Program-made: the position numbers and the translations under genes
Part shown: positions 8,167-18,838 of the stretch, in pieces
Numbering within the stretch: the stretch's first letter is position 1
Layout of the letters: every line of letters begins with the position of its first letter
The notes under the pieces: generated by a model
What the model saw: the letters and a program-made list of their open reading frames with translations, nothing else
Database searches by the model: none
What the model was told of the DNA's origin: nothing
Assembly (NCBI GenBank): GCA_963627135.1
Contig: CAVFZY010000008.1
Location: 74,646-138,645, forward strand
Length of the DNA: 64,000 nt
Reading direction: 5' to 3'
Origin: CAG-103 sp963627135
GTDB lineage: Bacteria; Bacillota; Clostridia; Oscillospirales; Oscillospiraceae

Positions 8167-8200
8167 GCTCTGTCGAAAGCTTGATCTGGAGGGGTGCAGA

Positions 8201-9082
8201 ATGCAGAAATATACGGCGTCCGTCATTGCGGCCGGGTGCCTCTGGGGCCTGATGGGCCTGTTCACGCGCACGCTGGCGGTCTATGGTGTGGATTCCACGG
8301 GCGCGATCGTGCTGCGCTGCGGCATTGCGGCGCTGCTGTTTGCTGTCACGCTGCTCGTGCGCGATCCGAAGCAGTTTCGCATCCGGCTCAAAGACATCTG
8401 GTGCTTTATCGGCACCGGCATCTGCAGCCTGCTGTTTTTTACGTATTGTTATTTTCAGGCCATCACAATCATGGACCTGTCCACAGCGGCGGTGCTGCTG
8501 TATACCGCGCCGTCAATCGTCATGATCCTCTCGCTGGTCCTGTTTCATGAGCGCATCACGGTGCAGAAGCTCATCGCGCTCGTGCTGGCGTTTGCCGGCT
8601 GCTGCCTGGTGTCGCTCGTCGGCGGGGAGCACAAGCTCTCCACGGCCGGCATTCTCTACGGTCTTGGCGCGGGCTTCGGCTATGCGCTCTACAGCATCTT
8701 TGCCCGCTATGCGCTCGACCGCGGCTACTCGAGCAACACCATCAACTTTTATTCCTGCCTGCTGACCACCATTGGCGCGGTCATCATCTGGGGCGCGGCG
8801 CAGCCGCTCGGCGTCATGTTCGGCTCGTGGAAGGGCTTCGGCCTGTGCACGGCGCTCGGCATCGTCACGTGCTATCTGCCGTATCTGCTCTATACCTTCG
8901 GCCTCACGGGGCTCGAGACCGGCAAGGCGTCTATCCTCGCGTCGTTTGAGCCGGTCGTGGCGACGCTGGTCGGCATCTTCGTGTTCCATGAAAAGCTCAC
9001 GCCGCTCAGTGCCCTCGGCTGTGTGTGCGTGCTCTCGGCCGTTGTGCTGCTCAATCTCAAGCGTCGGCAGAAAGCCAACTGA
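8201..9082 (+). CDS. EamA/DMT-family transporter
   Basis: A 293-residue membrane protein with ten predicted helices in two EamA repeats. It starts MQKYTASVIAAGCLWG, and the second repeat ends in the typical PVVATLVGIFVFHEKLTP block. The start was chosen because GGAGGGG lies seven bases upstream; the much longer open frame to the left is antisense to tenA and the methyltransferase. It has its own consensus promoter and a terminator shared with the aminotransferase gene. Substrate unknown; relatives export amino acids or metabolites. Confidence 0.88.
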   Translation: MQKYTASVIAAGCLWGLMGLFTRTLAVYGVDSTGAIVLRCGIAALLFAVTLLVRDPKQFRIRLKDIWCFIGTGICSLLFFTYCYFQAITIMDLSTAAVLLYTAPSIVMILSLVLFHERITVQKLIALVLAFAGCCLVSLVGGEHKLSTAGILYGLGAGFGYALYSIFARYALDRGYSSNTINFYSCLLTTIGAVIIWGAAQPLGVMFGSWKGFGLCTALGIVTCYLPYLLYTFGLTGLETGKASILASFEPVVATLVGIFVFHEKLTPLSALGCVCVLSAVVLLNLKRRQKAN

Positions 9083-9092
9083 ATCCAATACG

Positions 9093-9130
9093 AAAAACCG
9101 TCCGCTCCCGATCGGGAACGGACGGTTTTT
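9093..9130. terminator. bidirectional terminator
   Basis: A 12-base stem AAAAACCGTCCG with its complement around a 14-base centre that itself contains the palindrome CCCGATCGGG. T runs on both strands; it separates convergent genes. Confidence 0.88.
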
Positions 9131-9141
9131 GCGTATGCAGC

Positions 9142-10332
9142 TTATTTGTTGTTGTAGGCCTCAATGCCCTTGGCCAGCAGCTCCATGGAGCGCTTGAGGG
9201 CGTCCTGATTGATGACGTAGGCCATGCGGATCTCGTTGACGCCGGTGTGCGGAGTCTTGTAGAAACTCTCAGCCGGAGTGAACATGAGCGTGTCGCCGTT
9301 GTCGTCAAACTCCTCGAGCATGAACAGCTGGAACTTCTCCGCGTCGTCCACAGGGAGCTTGGCCATGACGTAGAACGCGCCCTTCGGCTCGGAGTAGATG
9401 ACGCCGGGGATCTTCTTGAGCCCTTCGACGAGCGTGTCGCGGCGGGCCTTGTATTCCTTGCGCACGGCGTCGAAGTACTCGGGGCCGACAGTGTAGAGCG
9501 CAGCGGACGCGACCTGGTCGATCGTGGAGGCGCACAGACGGCCCTGGCACCACTTCATGGCGTTGTTATAGAGATCGCTGTTGCGCGTGATCATGCAGCC
9601 GATGCGCGCGCCACAGGCGCTGAAGCGCTTGGACACGGAGTCGATGACGACGACGTTGTCCTCATAACCCTCGAACTGCAGCAGGCTCATGAGCTTCTCG
9701 CCGCCGTAGACGAACTCGCGGTATACCTCGTCGCCGATGATGAACAGATCGTGCTCCTTGGCGATGTCGGCCATGAGCTTGAGCTCTTCCTCGGCGAGGA
9801 TGGTGCCGGTCGGGTTGCCGGGGTTCGTGAAGAGGATGGCGCGGGTGTGCTCATTGATGCAGGCCTCGACGCGCTCACGGATGGCAAACTTGTAGTTTTC
9901 CTCCGGCGTTGTGGTGATCGGGCGGATGGTCGCGCCGGTCAGCGTGACGAACGTGCTGTAGTTCGGGTAGAACGGCTCGGGGATGATGATCTCGTCGCCC
10001 TCGTCGAGGATGCAGCTGAGCGCGATCTGCAGCGCCTCACTGCCGCCGGTGGTGATGAGTACCTGCTTGTCGGTGATGGGTGCGTCGATCTTACCGTAGT
10101 AGTTGACGATCGCGTCGATCATCTCGGGCACGCCGTCGGACGGGGCGTAGGCCAGGACCGGCTGGCTGAAGTTCTTCACAGCATCAAAGTAAGCCGCAGG
10201 GGTGGCGATATCGGGCTGGCCGATGTTCAGGTGGTAGAGTTTCTTGCCTTTTTTGGCAGCCTCATTTGCATAGGGCGCGAACTTGCGCATGGGCGAGAGG
10301 CCGCATTTTTCGATCTTACTGGAAAATTTCAT
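9142..10332 (-). CDS. PLP-dependent aminotransferase, class I/II
   Basis: A 396-residue fold-type I aminotransferase of the aspartate-aminotransferase superfamily, cytosolic. It contains LNIGQPDI near the N-terminus, NPGNPTG in the middle, DEVYREFVYGG, and the PLP-binding lysine in SVSKRFSACGARIG. The start follows GGAGGAGC by three bases and removes an 18-residue unsupported extension. It is a single-gene transcript with a well-formed promoter. The amino-acid substrate cannot be decided; aspartate, aromatic or branched-chain substrates are all seen in this group. Confidence 0.88.
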   Translation of the reverse strand: MKFSSKIEKCGLSPMRKFAPYANEAAKKGKKLYHLNIGQPDIATPAAYFDAVKNFSQPVLAYAPSDGVPEMIDAIVNYYGKIDAPITDKQVLITTGGSEALQIALSCILDEGDEIIIPEPFYPNYSTFVTLTGATIRPITTTPEENYKFAIRERVEACINEHTRAILFTNPGNPTGTILAEEELKLMADIAKEHDLFIIGDEVYREFVYGGEKLMSLLQFEGYEDNVVVIDSVSKRFSACGARIGCMITRNSDLYNNAMKWCQGRLCASTIDQVASAALYTVGPEYFDAVRKEYKARRDTLVEGLKKIPGVIYSEPKGAFYVMAKLPVDDAEKFQLFMLEEFDDNGDTLMFTPAESFYKTPHTGVNEIRMAYVINQDALKRSMELLAKGIEAYNNK

Positions 10333-10390
10333 GTTGCTCCTCCGTTTTTCTTTGTATTTTGGTTTTCTGTTCTTGCTCTCCAACACAATT

Positions 10391-10419
10391 ATGATATCGC
10401 AAATTTCCAGAAATCACAA
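10391..10419 (-). promoter_or_regulatory. promoter of the aminotransferase gene
   Basis: On the minus strand TTGTGA, 17 bases, TATCAT, about 60 bases before the start codon. Confidence 0.6.
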
Positions 10420-10492
10420 CTTAAATTCCGGAATAATTTTGTCGTCGCATTCGCGAATGGAATGGTATAGATTAAAATGTTTAATAGATAGT

Positions 10493-10528
10493 GCAAAAAG
10501 TCCGCCGCAGCATGGCGCTGCGGCGGAC
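10493..10528 (-). terminator. terminator of pyrR-uraA
   Basis: A perfect 12-base stem (GTCCGCCGCAGC and complement) with a 5-base loop, followed on the minus strand by TTTTT. Confidence 0.88.
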
Positions 10529-10554
10529 GGTGCGTATCTGGTTTCAATGCAGGC

Positions 10555-11916
10555 TCAGACCTTGAAGTCCACGGAGGTCGCGCCCTGATCGTCCTGCTCG
10601 AAGGTGTAGTCCTTGCCGGGCAGGATGGCGTTGAGCAGGATGCCCACGATGGAGGCGACGGCCAGACCCGACAGGGACACGACGCCGATCTGGATGCTGC
10701 CGGAGTAGGTGATGCCGATGGCGAGCACGAGGATGAGAGCGGCGATGATGACATTGCGGGTGTTGGTGAAGTCGACCTTGTTCTCGACAACGTTGCGTAC
10801 GCCGACAGCGGAGATCATACCGTAGAGCACGAGGGACACGCCGCCGATGGTGGCTGTCGGCATGGCGGACACGAGGGCCGCGAACTTCGGGCAGAAGGAC
10901 ACGACGATCGCGATGCAGGCTGCGATGCGGATCACGCGCGGGTCATACACACGCGAGAGCGCCAGCACGCCGGTGTTCTCACCGTAGGTAGTGTTGGCCG
11001 GAGCACCGAAGAGCGCAGCGAGCGTGGTGGCCAGGCCGTCGCCCAGCAGGGTGCGGTGGAAGCCGGGGTCGACCATGAAGTTTTTGCCGCAGGTGGAGGA
11101 GATGGCGCAGATATCGCCGATGTGCTCGACCATGGTGGCCAGCGACAGCGGCACGATCGTCAGCACGGCGGACCAGAGGATGCCGCTGTCGACCGGGCCG
11201 GCGAAGAGGTGGAACACGCTGTTTTTCCAAACGATCGGCAGGCCGAACCATTTGGCGCTGCTGACGGCGGCGGCGACGGAGGCGCGCTCCGCGGGATCAA
11301 TGATGAGTGCGAAAACATAAGAGCCGAGCACGCCGAGCAGGATCGGGATGATCTTGGTCATGCCCTTGCCCCACATGTTGAAGCCGATGACGATGAGGAT
11401 GGCGACGATGGCGATGAGCCAGTTGGCGCGGCAGTTGGTGATGGCGGAAGAGGACAGCGTCAGGCCGATGGCGATGATGATCGGGCCGGTGACGATCGGT
11501 GGGAAGAAGCGCATGACTTTCTGGACGCCGAAGATCTTGAACAGTGCCGACAGGATGACATACATCAGGCCCGCGATGGCGACACCAAAACAGGCGTAGG
11601 CCAGCAGATCGTTGTTATAGATCGCGGAGCCGTCGGCGTTCGTGCCGATGGTGCGCACGGCGTTGTAGCCGCCGATGAAGGCGAACGAGCTGCCCAGGAA
11701 GGCGGGGACTTTGCCCTTGGCCAGCAGGTGGAACAGCAGCGTGCCGATGCCCGCGAACAGCAGCGTGGTGGCGACGTCGAGGCCGGTCAGCGCCGGGACG
11801 AGGACGGTCGCGCCGAACATGGCGAACATGTGCTGGAGACCCAGAATGAACATTCTGGGCGTGCCGAGTGTGCGTGCGTCGTACACCGGCTCGTTACCGA
11901 TGGGTTTCTTGCTCAT
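10555..11916 (-). CDS. uraA: uracil permease (nucleobase:cation symporter 2)
   Basis: The 453-residue membrane protein imports uracil with protons. It has about 14 membrane segments, the N-terminal block MFILGLQHMFAMFGATVLVP and the family motif region TTYGENTGVLALSRV. It follows pyrR by 35 bases, the classical pyrR-uraA arrangement, so its expression should follow the leader upstream of pyrR. Codon use is like the neighbours. UraA rather than a xanthine/uric acid member is favoured by the context and by the short N-terminus. Confidence 0.93.
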   Translation of the reverse strand: MSKKPIGNEPVYDARTLGTPRMFILGLQHMFAMFGATVLVPALTGLDVATTLLFAGIGTLLFHLLAKGKVPAFLGSSFAFIGGYNAVRTIGTNADGSAIYNNDLLAYACFGVAIAGLMYVILSALFKIFGVQKVMRFFPPIVTGPIIIAIGLTLSSSAITNCRANWLIAIVAILIVIGFNMWGKGMTKIIPILLGVLGSYVFALIIDPAERASVAAAVSSAKWFGLPIVWKNSVFHLFAGPVDSGILWSAVLTIVPLSLATMVEHIGDICAISSTCGKNFMVDPGFHRTLLGDGLATTLAALFGAPANTTYGENTGVLALSRVYDPRVIRIAACIAIVVSFCPKFAALVSAMPTATIGGVSLVLYGMISAVGVRNVVENKVDFTNTRNVIIAALILVLAIGITYSGSIQIGVVSLSGLAVASIVGILLNAILPGKDYTFEQDDQGATSVDFKV

Positions 11917-11951
11917 AGATTTTTTCCTCCCGTGAAAATTTAATCTATTCT

Positions 11952-12497
11952 TTATCCTCTCTCGAGGATGCAGACACTATTTTCTCCGTCCGTCTCCTGC
12001 AGGCGGACGGCCACGACCTCGCTCTTGGCGGTCGGGATGTTTTTGCCGACGTAATTGGCCTTGATCGGCAGCTCGGAGTGGCCGCGGTCGATCAGGGAAA
12101 AGAGCTGAATGCGCGCCGGACGGCCGAACTGCATCACGGCGTCGAGCGCTGCGCGCGCGGTGCGACAGGTGTAGATGACGTCATCGACCAGCACGACGGT
12201 CTTGCCCGCGATGGGGAAGGGGATGTCGGTCCGGTTGAGCACCGGCGCGTCCGCGACTGTGGACAGATCGTCACGGTAGAGCGTGATGTCCATCTCGCCG
12301 ACCGGCAGCTGCACGCCGTCGATCTTCTCGATGTTTTTCGCGAGGCGGCGGGCCAGCGGCACACCGCGTGTGTGGATGCCGATCAGGCACAGGTCATCCG
12401 TGCCGTCGTTTTTCTCGAGGATCTCATGCGCGATGCGCACGAGCGTGCGGTCGATGGCGGCCTCGTCCATGATCTTTGCCTTGAATTTCAGCTCCAC
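11952..12497 (-). CDS. pyrR: PyrR, bifunctional pyr regulator / uracil phosphoribosyltransferase
   Basis: PyrR senses UMP and binds leader RNA of pyrimidine genes to promote termination; it also has uracil phosphoribosyltransferase activity. The 181-residue length fits. The PRPP loop is VVLVDDVIYTCRTARAALDA, with Cys where most members have Gly (TGRT). The start is a GTG, giving VELKFKAKIMDEAAID; it is preceded by GGAGGAGGGACC, while the ATG further up lies before the leader terminator and makes no PyrR sequence. It is followed by uraA in one operon. Confidence 0.93.
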   Translation of the reverse strand: MELKFKAKIMDEAAIDRTLVRIAHEILEKNDGTDDLCLIGIHTRGVPLARRLAKNIEKIDGVQLPVGEMDITLYRDDLSTVADAPVLNRTDIPFPIAGKTVVLVDDVIYTCRTARAALDAVMQFGRPARIQLFSLIDRGHSELPIKANYVGKNIPTAKSEVVAVRLQETDGENSVCILERG

Positions 12498-12632
12498 AGC
12501 GGTCCCTCCTCCGGGCATAAAAAAACACCCTGTCCGGATACAGACAAGGCGGCAACGCGCAGAGAGACGCTGCAGAGATTTCATTGACAGTGACACCTTG
12601 TCGGCATCTCGTACCGACTTAAAAATATCAGC
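12498..12632 (-). promoter_or_regulatory. pyrR-uraA mRNA leader, likely attenuator
   Basis: The leader of about 135 bases holds three mutually exclusive elements on the minus strand: a hairpin GTCGG/CCGAC at 12618-12600, the segment GACAAGG at 12602-12596 that can pair with CCTTGTC at 12549-12543, and a terminator hairpin that uses the same CCTTGTC. This is the logic of an attenuator (anti-antiterminator, antiterminator, terminator). The loop does not obviously match the CAGAGAG-type PyrR box I know from Bacillus, so the ligand is inferred from the downstream gene. Confidence 0.6.
12519..12549 (-). terminator. terminator hairpin inside the pyrR leader
   Basis: Stem CCTTGTCTG/CGGACAGGG with loop TATC, followed by TG and seven Ts, placed 20 bases before the pyrR start codon. 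Confidence 0.8.
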
Positions 12633-12638
12633 TTGCAC

Positions 12639-12667
12639 AGCATACCACTGTATCTCGTGCTTGTCAA
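12639..12667 (-). promoter_or_regulatory. promoter of pyrR-uraA
   Basis: On the minus strand TTGACA, 17 bases, TATGCT. Confidence 0.75.
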
Positions 12668-12693
12668 CAGCAAATTCACATTTTCGTCACAAA

Positions 12694-12725
12694 AACTTGT
12701 CCCTCCCGTTTTCGGCGGGAGGGAC
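12694..12725 (-). terminator. terminator of glnS
   Basis: A 10-base stem GTCCCTCCCG/CGGGAGGGAC followed on the minus strand by AAGTTTTTG. Confidence 0.8.
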
Positions 12726-12753
12726 GGGAGGGACAGGGTACAGGATCTTGCGG

Positions 12754-14415
<1,662 letters not shown>

Positions 14416-14467
14416 AGTGTCATGTCAACTCCACATAAATTTGCGAGGGTTAGGAATTTGTAAAGGT

Positions 14468-14496
14468 ATTATACACGATTCATTTTCTGTTTACAA
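14468..14496 (-). promoter_or_regulatory. promoter of glnS
   Basis: On the minus strand TTGTAA, 17 bases, TATAAT. The -35 box shares five bases with that of the divergent promoter. Confidence 0.65.
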
Positions 14497-14518
14497 TATC
14501 GAAAAAGAAATATATAAT
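14490..14518 (+). promoter_or_regulatory. promoter of the thioredoxin-reductase-like gene
   Basis: TTTACA, 17 bases, TATAAT, 36 bases before the start codon. Confidence 0.75.
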
Positions 14519-14554
14519 TCAGACAGAATCGTAAGAGAATGGAGGTGCGGGCAC

Positions 14555-15358
14555 ATGTATGACCTGCTCATCATCGGCGGAGGCCCGGCGGGGCTGTCGG
14601 CGGCTATGACGGCGCGCAACCGGAACCTGTCTGTGTGCGTGATCTGCGGCGGCGCGGCCGACAGTGCGCTGTATAAGGCCGGCCATGTCACAAATTACCC
14701 CGGTGTGCCGGATGTCTCCGGCCCTGCGCTGCTCGAGGCCATGACGCAGCAGGCGCGCGGCCTCGGCGCGGACATACTGCGTGAGCGGGCGCTCTCGGTC
14801 ATGCCGACGGGAGGGACGTTCGGCGTCTCGGCGGGCAGGGAATTTGCGGAGGGCAGGGCGCTCCTGCTTGCGACCGGCATTGCCCAGCGCGGCACGTTTC
14901 CCGGGGAAACGGCGTTTCTTGGCCGCGGTGTGAGCTACTGCGCCACCTGCGACGGTATGCTCTACCGCGGTAAGCGCGCGGCGGTCATCGGTCTGGCGGC
15001 CGACGCCCCGGCGGAGGCGGATTTCCTGCGGGAGATCGGCTGCGACGTGCACTATTATGACGGGAAAAAGCACCGCTTTGAGATTCGCGGTGCCGAGCGG
15101 GCGGACACGCTCGTGGTCGATGGCGTGGCGGAGCCGGCGGACGTCATCTTCGTTTTGCGCGCGGGCTTTGCGGCCGATACGCTCCTGCCCGGCCTTGCCA
15201 CGGAAAAGGGCCACATCGTTGTGGATGAAGCCTATGCCGCGAGCATCTCCGGCGTTTTCGCGGCCGGGGACTGCACCGGCGCGCCCTATCAGATCCCGGC
15301 GGCGGTCGGCGAGGGCAACTGCGCGGCGCTTTCGGTCGCGCGCTGGCTCAGAATGTAG
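14555..15358 (+). CDS. thioredoxin-reductase-like flavoprotein, probably not NADPH-dependent
   Basis: The 267-residue protein is a FAD-dependent disulfide reductase of the TrxB fold. The FAD site is IIGGGPAGLSAA near the N-terminus, the redox pair is CATC (Cys129 and Cys132), and the C-terminal FAD motif is FAAGDCTGAPYQ. The usual NADPH site GGGxSA after the CxxC is replaced by AVIGLAADAPAEADF, and the insert domain is shorter than in the ~310-residue NADPH enzymes. That resembles the ferredoxin-dependent flavin thioredoxin reductases described in clostridia, which is the role I infer. A GGAGG site lies 11 bases before the ATG. Confidence 0.85.
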   Translation: MYDLLIIGGGPAGLSAAMTARNRNLSVCVICGGAADSALYKAGHVTNYPGVPDVSGPALLEAMTQQARGLGADILRERALSVMPTGGTFGVSAGREFAEGRALLLATGIAQRGTFPGETAFLGRGVSYCATCDGMLYRGKRAAVIGLAADAPAEADFLREIGCDVHYYDGKKHRFEIRGAERADTLVVDGVAEPADVIFVLRAGFAADTLLPGLATEKGHIVVDEAYAASISGVFAAGDCTGAPYQIPAAVGEGNCAALSVARWLRM

Positions 15359-15384
15359 CGCAGGATTCTCCCGTGAAACAGGTG

Positions 15385-15413
15385 TTGATTTTAGGGCATG
15401 AATCTGTTATAGT
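15385..15413 (+). promoter_or_regulatory. promoter of tig
   Basis: TTGATT, 17 bases, TATAGT; the leader to the tig start is about 70 bases. Confidence 0.65.
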
Positions 15414-15490
15414 ATTTAGGCATGTTCTTTTCATGACAAATTTCACGTAAACACTGCACCCGGCGATAAATGATTAGAGGAGGAAACCCA

Positions 15491-16819
15491 ATGAACATCC
15501 AGAACATCGAAAAGAAAGAGAAAAATATGGCGACCTTTGAAGTGAAGGTCCCGGCCGATGTCTTTGACAACGCGGTCAACGAAGTATATAAAAAGAACAA
15601 GAACCATCTCTACGTGGCCGGTTTCCGCAAGGGCAAGGCCCCGCGTGCCGTCATCGAGGGCATGTACGGCAAGGAAGTGTTCTATCCTGACGCCATCGAG
15701 GCGCTGGCACAGGACGCGTTCGAGGCTGGCCGTGCCGACTGCGGCTTTGAGTGCGTCGGCGCTCCGAGCCTGATCGACCAGAAGGTCACCGAGGACAAGG
15801 AACTGATCTACACCTTCGAGGTCGGTGTGTATCCGGAGGCGGAGCTCGGCCAGTACAAGGGCCTCGAGGTTCCGCAGAACCACGAAGCGTTTGACGAGAG
15901 CAAGGTCGACGAAGAGATGCATAACGTCCAGAAGCGCAACGCCCGCCTGCTCGATGTCGAGCGTGAGGCGAAGATGGGCGACCACGTGACGATCGACTTC
16001 GCCGGCTTCATCGACGGCGAGCAGTTTGACGGCGGCACGGCTGAGGACTATGACCTCGAGCTCGGCTCCAACACGTTCGTGCCCGGCTTTGAGGAGCAGA
16101 TCGTCGGCATGAAGGCCGGCGACGAGCGCGATGTCGTCGTCACATTCCCCGAGAACTACGTCGAGGCGCTGGCCGGCAAAGAGGCCACCTTTAAAGTCAC
16201 CGTCAAGAGCGTCAAGGAGCCCGAGCTTCCGGCGCTGGACGATGAGCTGGCCAAGGACATCTCCGACTACGAGACCATCGCGGAGTACCGCGACCATGTC
16301 CGTGAAGATCTGGAAAAGGAATTCACCGAGCAGCAGGAGTCTGACTACGCGACCCGCCTTATGAAGGCCGCTGTCGACAACATGACCGTCGAGATCCCCG
16401 AGCCCATGATCCTGGCCAAGCTCGACGAGCAGCTGCGCAACTACATCTCCACCATGGGCATCAGCCCTGAGCTCACCCGTGAGCAGGTGCTCGCCTCCAT
16501 GGGCCTGGACGAGAAGACCTTCCAGGAGATCATGCGTCCGCAGGCCGTGTTTGAGCTGCAGACCGATCTGCTGCTCGACGCGATCGTCAAGGCCGAGAAC
16601 ATCGAGCTCGACGACGGCGAACTCGACGAAACCTACAACAAGATGGCCGAAGAGTATAAGATGGACGTCGACAAGATCAAGCAGTACGTCGACGAGAAGA
16701 TCATCGTTCTGGATATGAAGCGCCGCAAGGCCGCCCAGCTCATCCGCGACACCGCAGTGGACAAGGAGCCCGAGACGAAGGAAGAAGCCGCTGAGGCCAA
16801 GGAAGAGGCAGCCGAGTAA
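15491..16819 (+). CDS. tig: trigger factor, ribosome-associated chaperone
   Basis: Trigger factor binds at the ribosome exit tunnel and holds nascent chains. The 442-residue protein has the N-terminal ribosome-binding domain with the loop VAGFRKGKAPRAVIE (signature GFRxGxxP), a central FKBP-type isomerase domain beginning GDHVTIDFAGFIDGE, and a C-terminal helical chaperone domain that ends in a Lys/Glu/Ala-rich tail. AGAGGAGG lies seven bases before the chosen ATG. It precedes clpP and clpX, the order seen in many bacteria, linking folding and degradation of new proteins. Confidence 0.97.
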   Translation: MNIQNIEKKEKNMATFEVKVPADVFDNAVNEVYKKNKNHLYVAGFRKGKAPRAVIEGMYGKEVFYPDAIEALAQDAFEAGRADCGFECVGAPSLIDQKVTEDKELIYTFEVGVYPEAELGQYKGLEVPQNHEAFDESKVDEEMHNVQKRNARLLDVEREAKMGDHVTIDFAGFIDGEQFDGGTAEDYDLELGSNTFVPGFEEQIVGMKAGDERDVVVTFPENYVEALAGKEATFKVTVKSVKEPELPALDDELAKDISDYETIAEYRDHVREDLEKEFTEQQESDYATRLMKAAVDNMTVEIPEPMILAKLDEQLRNYISTMGISPELTREQVLASMGLDEKTFQEIMRPQAVFELQTDLLLDAIVKAENIELDDGELDETYNKMAEEYKMDVDKIKQYVDEKIIVLDMKRRKAAQLIRDTAVDKEPETKEEAAEAKEEAAE

Positions 16820-16896
16820 TTCCCCGAAAGCTGTTTGGATTCCGGGCAGAACGGTTATGCTCTCTTGGATAAGCGAAACATCGAAAGGAGCGTACC

Positions 16897-17478
16897 ATGA
16901 GTTTAGTACCGTACGTTGTCGAGCAGACCTCCCGCGGGGAGCGCTCGTACGACATTTTTTCCCGCCTGCTCAACGACCGCATCGTCATGCTGTCCGAGGA
17001 GGTCAATGATACGACAGCCAGCCTGATCGTGGCGCAGCTGCTGTATCTCGAAGCACAGGATCCCGATAAGGACATCCAGTTTTATATCAACAGCCCCGGC
17101 GGCAGCGTGACCGCAGGCCTCGCCATCTATGACACCATGCAGTACATTAAGGCGGATGTTTCCACCATTTGTGTCGGCCTGGCCGCATCGATGGGCGCGT
17201 TCCTGCTCTCGTCCGGCGCCAAGGGCAAGCGTCTGGCCCTGCCGAATTCGGAGATCATGATCCATCAGCCCTCCGGCGGCAGCCAAGGCCAGTGCACGGA
17301 CATTCAGATCCAGGCACGGCAGATCCTGCGCATCAAGGATCGTCTCAATCACATCCTCGCGGAAAACACCGGCAAGCCGGTCGAGACCATCGCCGAGGAT
17401 TGCGAGCGCGATAACTTCATGACCGCGGAGGAAGCACAGGCCTACGGTCTGGTGGACAAAGTCATTTATAAGCGATAA
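16897..17478 (+). CDS. clpP: ATP-dependent Clp protease proteolytic subunit
   Basis: ClpP forms the tetradecameric serine protease chamber that receives substrates from ClpX. The 193-residue protein carries the catalytic triad Ser98 (AASMGAFLLSS), His123 (MIHQPSGG) and Asp172 (ERDNFM). AAAGGAG precedes the ATG. It lies between tig and clpX; a hairpin after the gene may tune the ratio of clpP to clpX. The N-terminus MSLVPYVVEQTSRGERSYDI is typical, with little or no propeptide. Confidence 0.98.
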   Translation: MSLVPYVVEQTSRGERSYDIFSRLLNDRIVMLSEEVNDTTASLIVAQLLYLEAQDPDKDIQFYINSPGGSVTAGLAIYDTMQYIKADVSTICVGLAASMGAFLLSSGAKGKRLALPNSEIMIHQPSGGSQGQCTDIQIQARQILRIKDRLNHILAENTGKPVETIAEDCERDNFMTAEEAQAYGLVDKVIYKR

Positions 17479-17486
17479 TCTGTCAG

Positions 17487-17515
17487 GGGAGGGAACCGCC
17501 GTTCCCTCCCTGTTT
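17487..17515 (+). terminator. terminator-like hairpin between clpP and clpX
   Basis: A 10-base stem GGGAGGGAAC/GTTCCCTCCC with a 4-base loop, followed by TGTTT. The short T run suggests partial termination. Confidence 0.6.
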
Positions 17516-17540
17516 CAAATGTAGAAAATGTGAGGTTTTT

Positions 17541-18791
<1,251 letters not shown>

Positions 18792-18838
18792 CCCATTGCA
18801 CCCTGCCCCCGGGACCCCTGAGCGAAAGAGGAATCTGA

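Noticed and set aside
7196..8200. N-terminal 335 codons of a 628-codon open frame that runs into the EamA gene
   Set aside because: Antisense to tenA and the methyltransferase; the transporter has its own promoter, ribosome binding site and ATG at 8201.
12550..12580. CAGAGAG-type sequence as PyrR box
   Set aside because: The CGCAGAGAGACGC sequence lies on the plus strand, not on the strand of the pyrR leader RNA.
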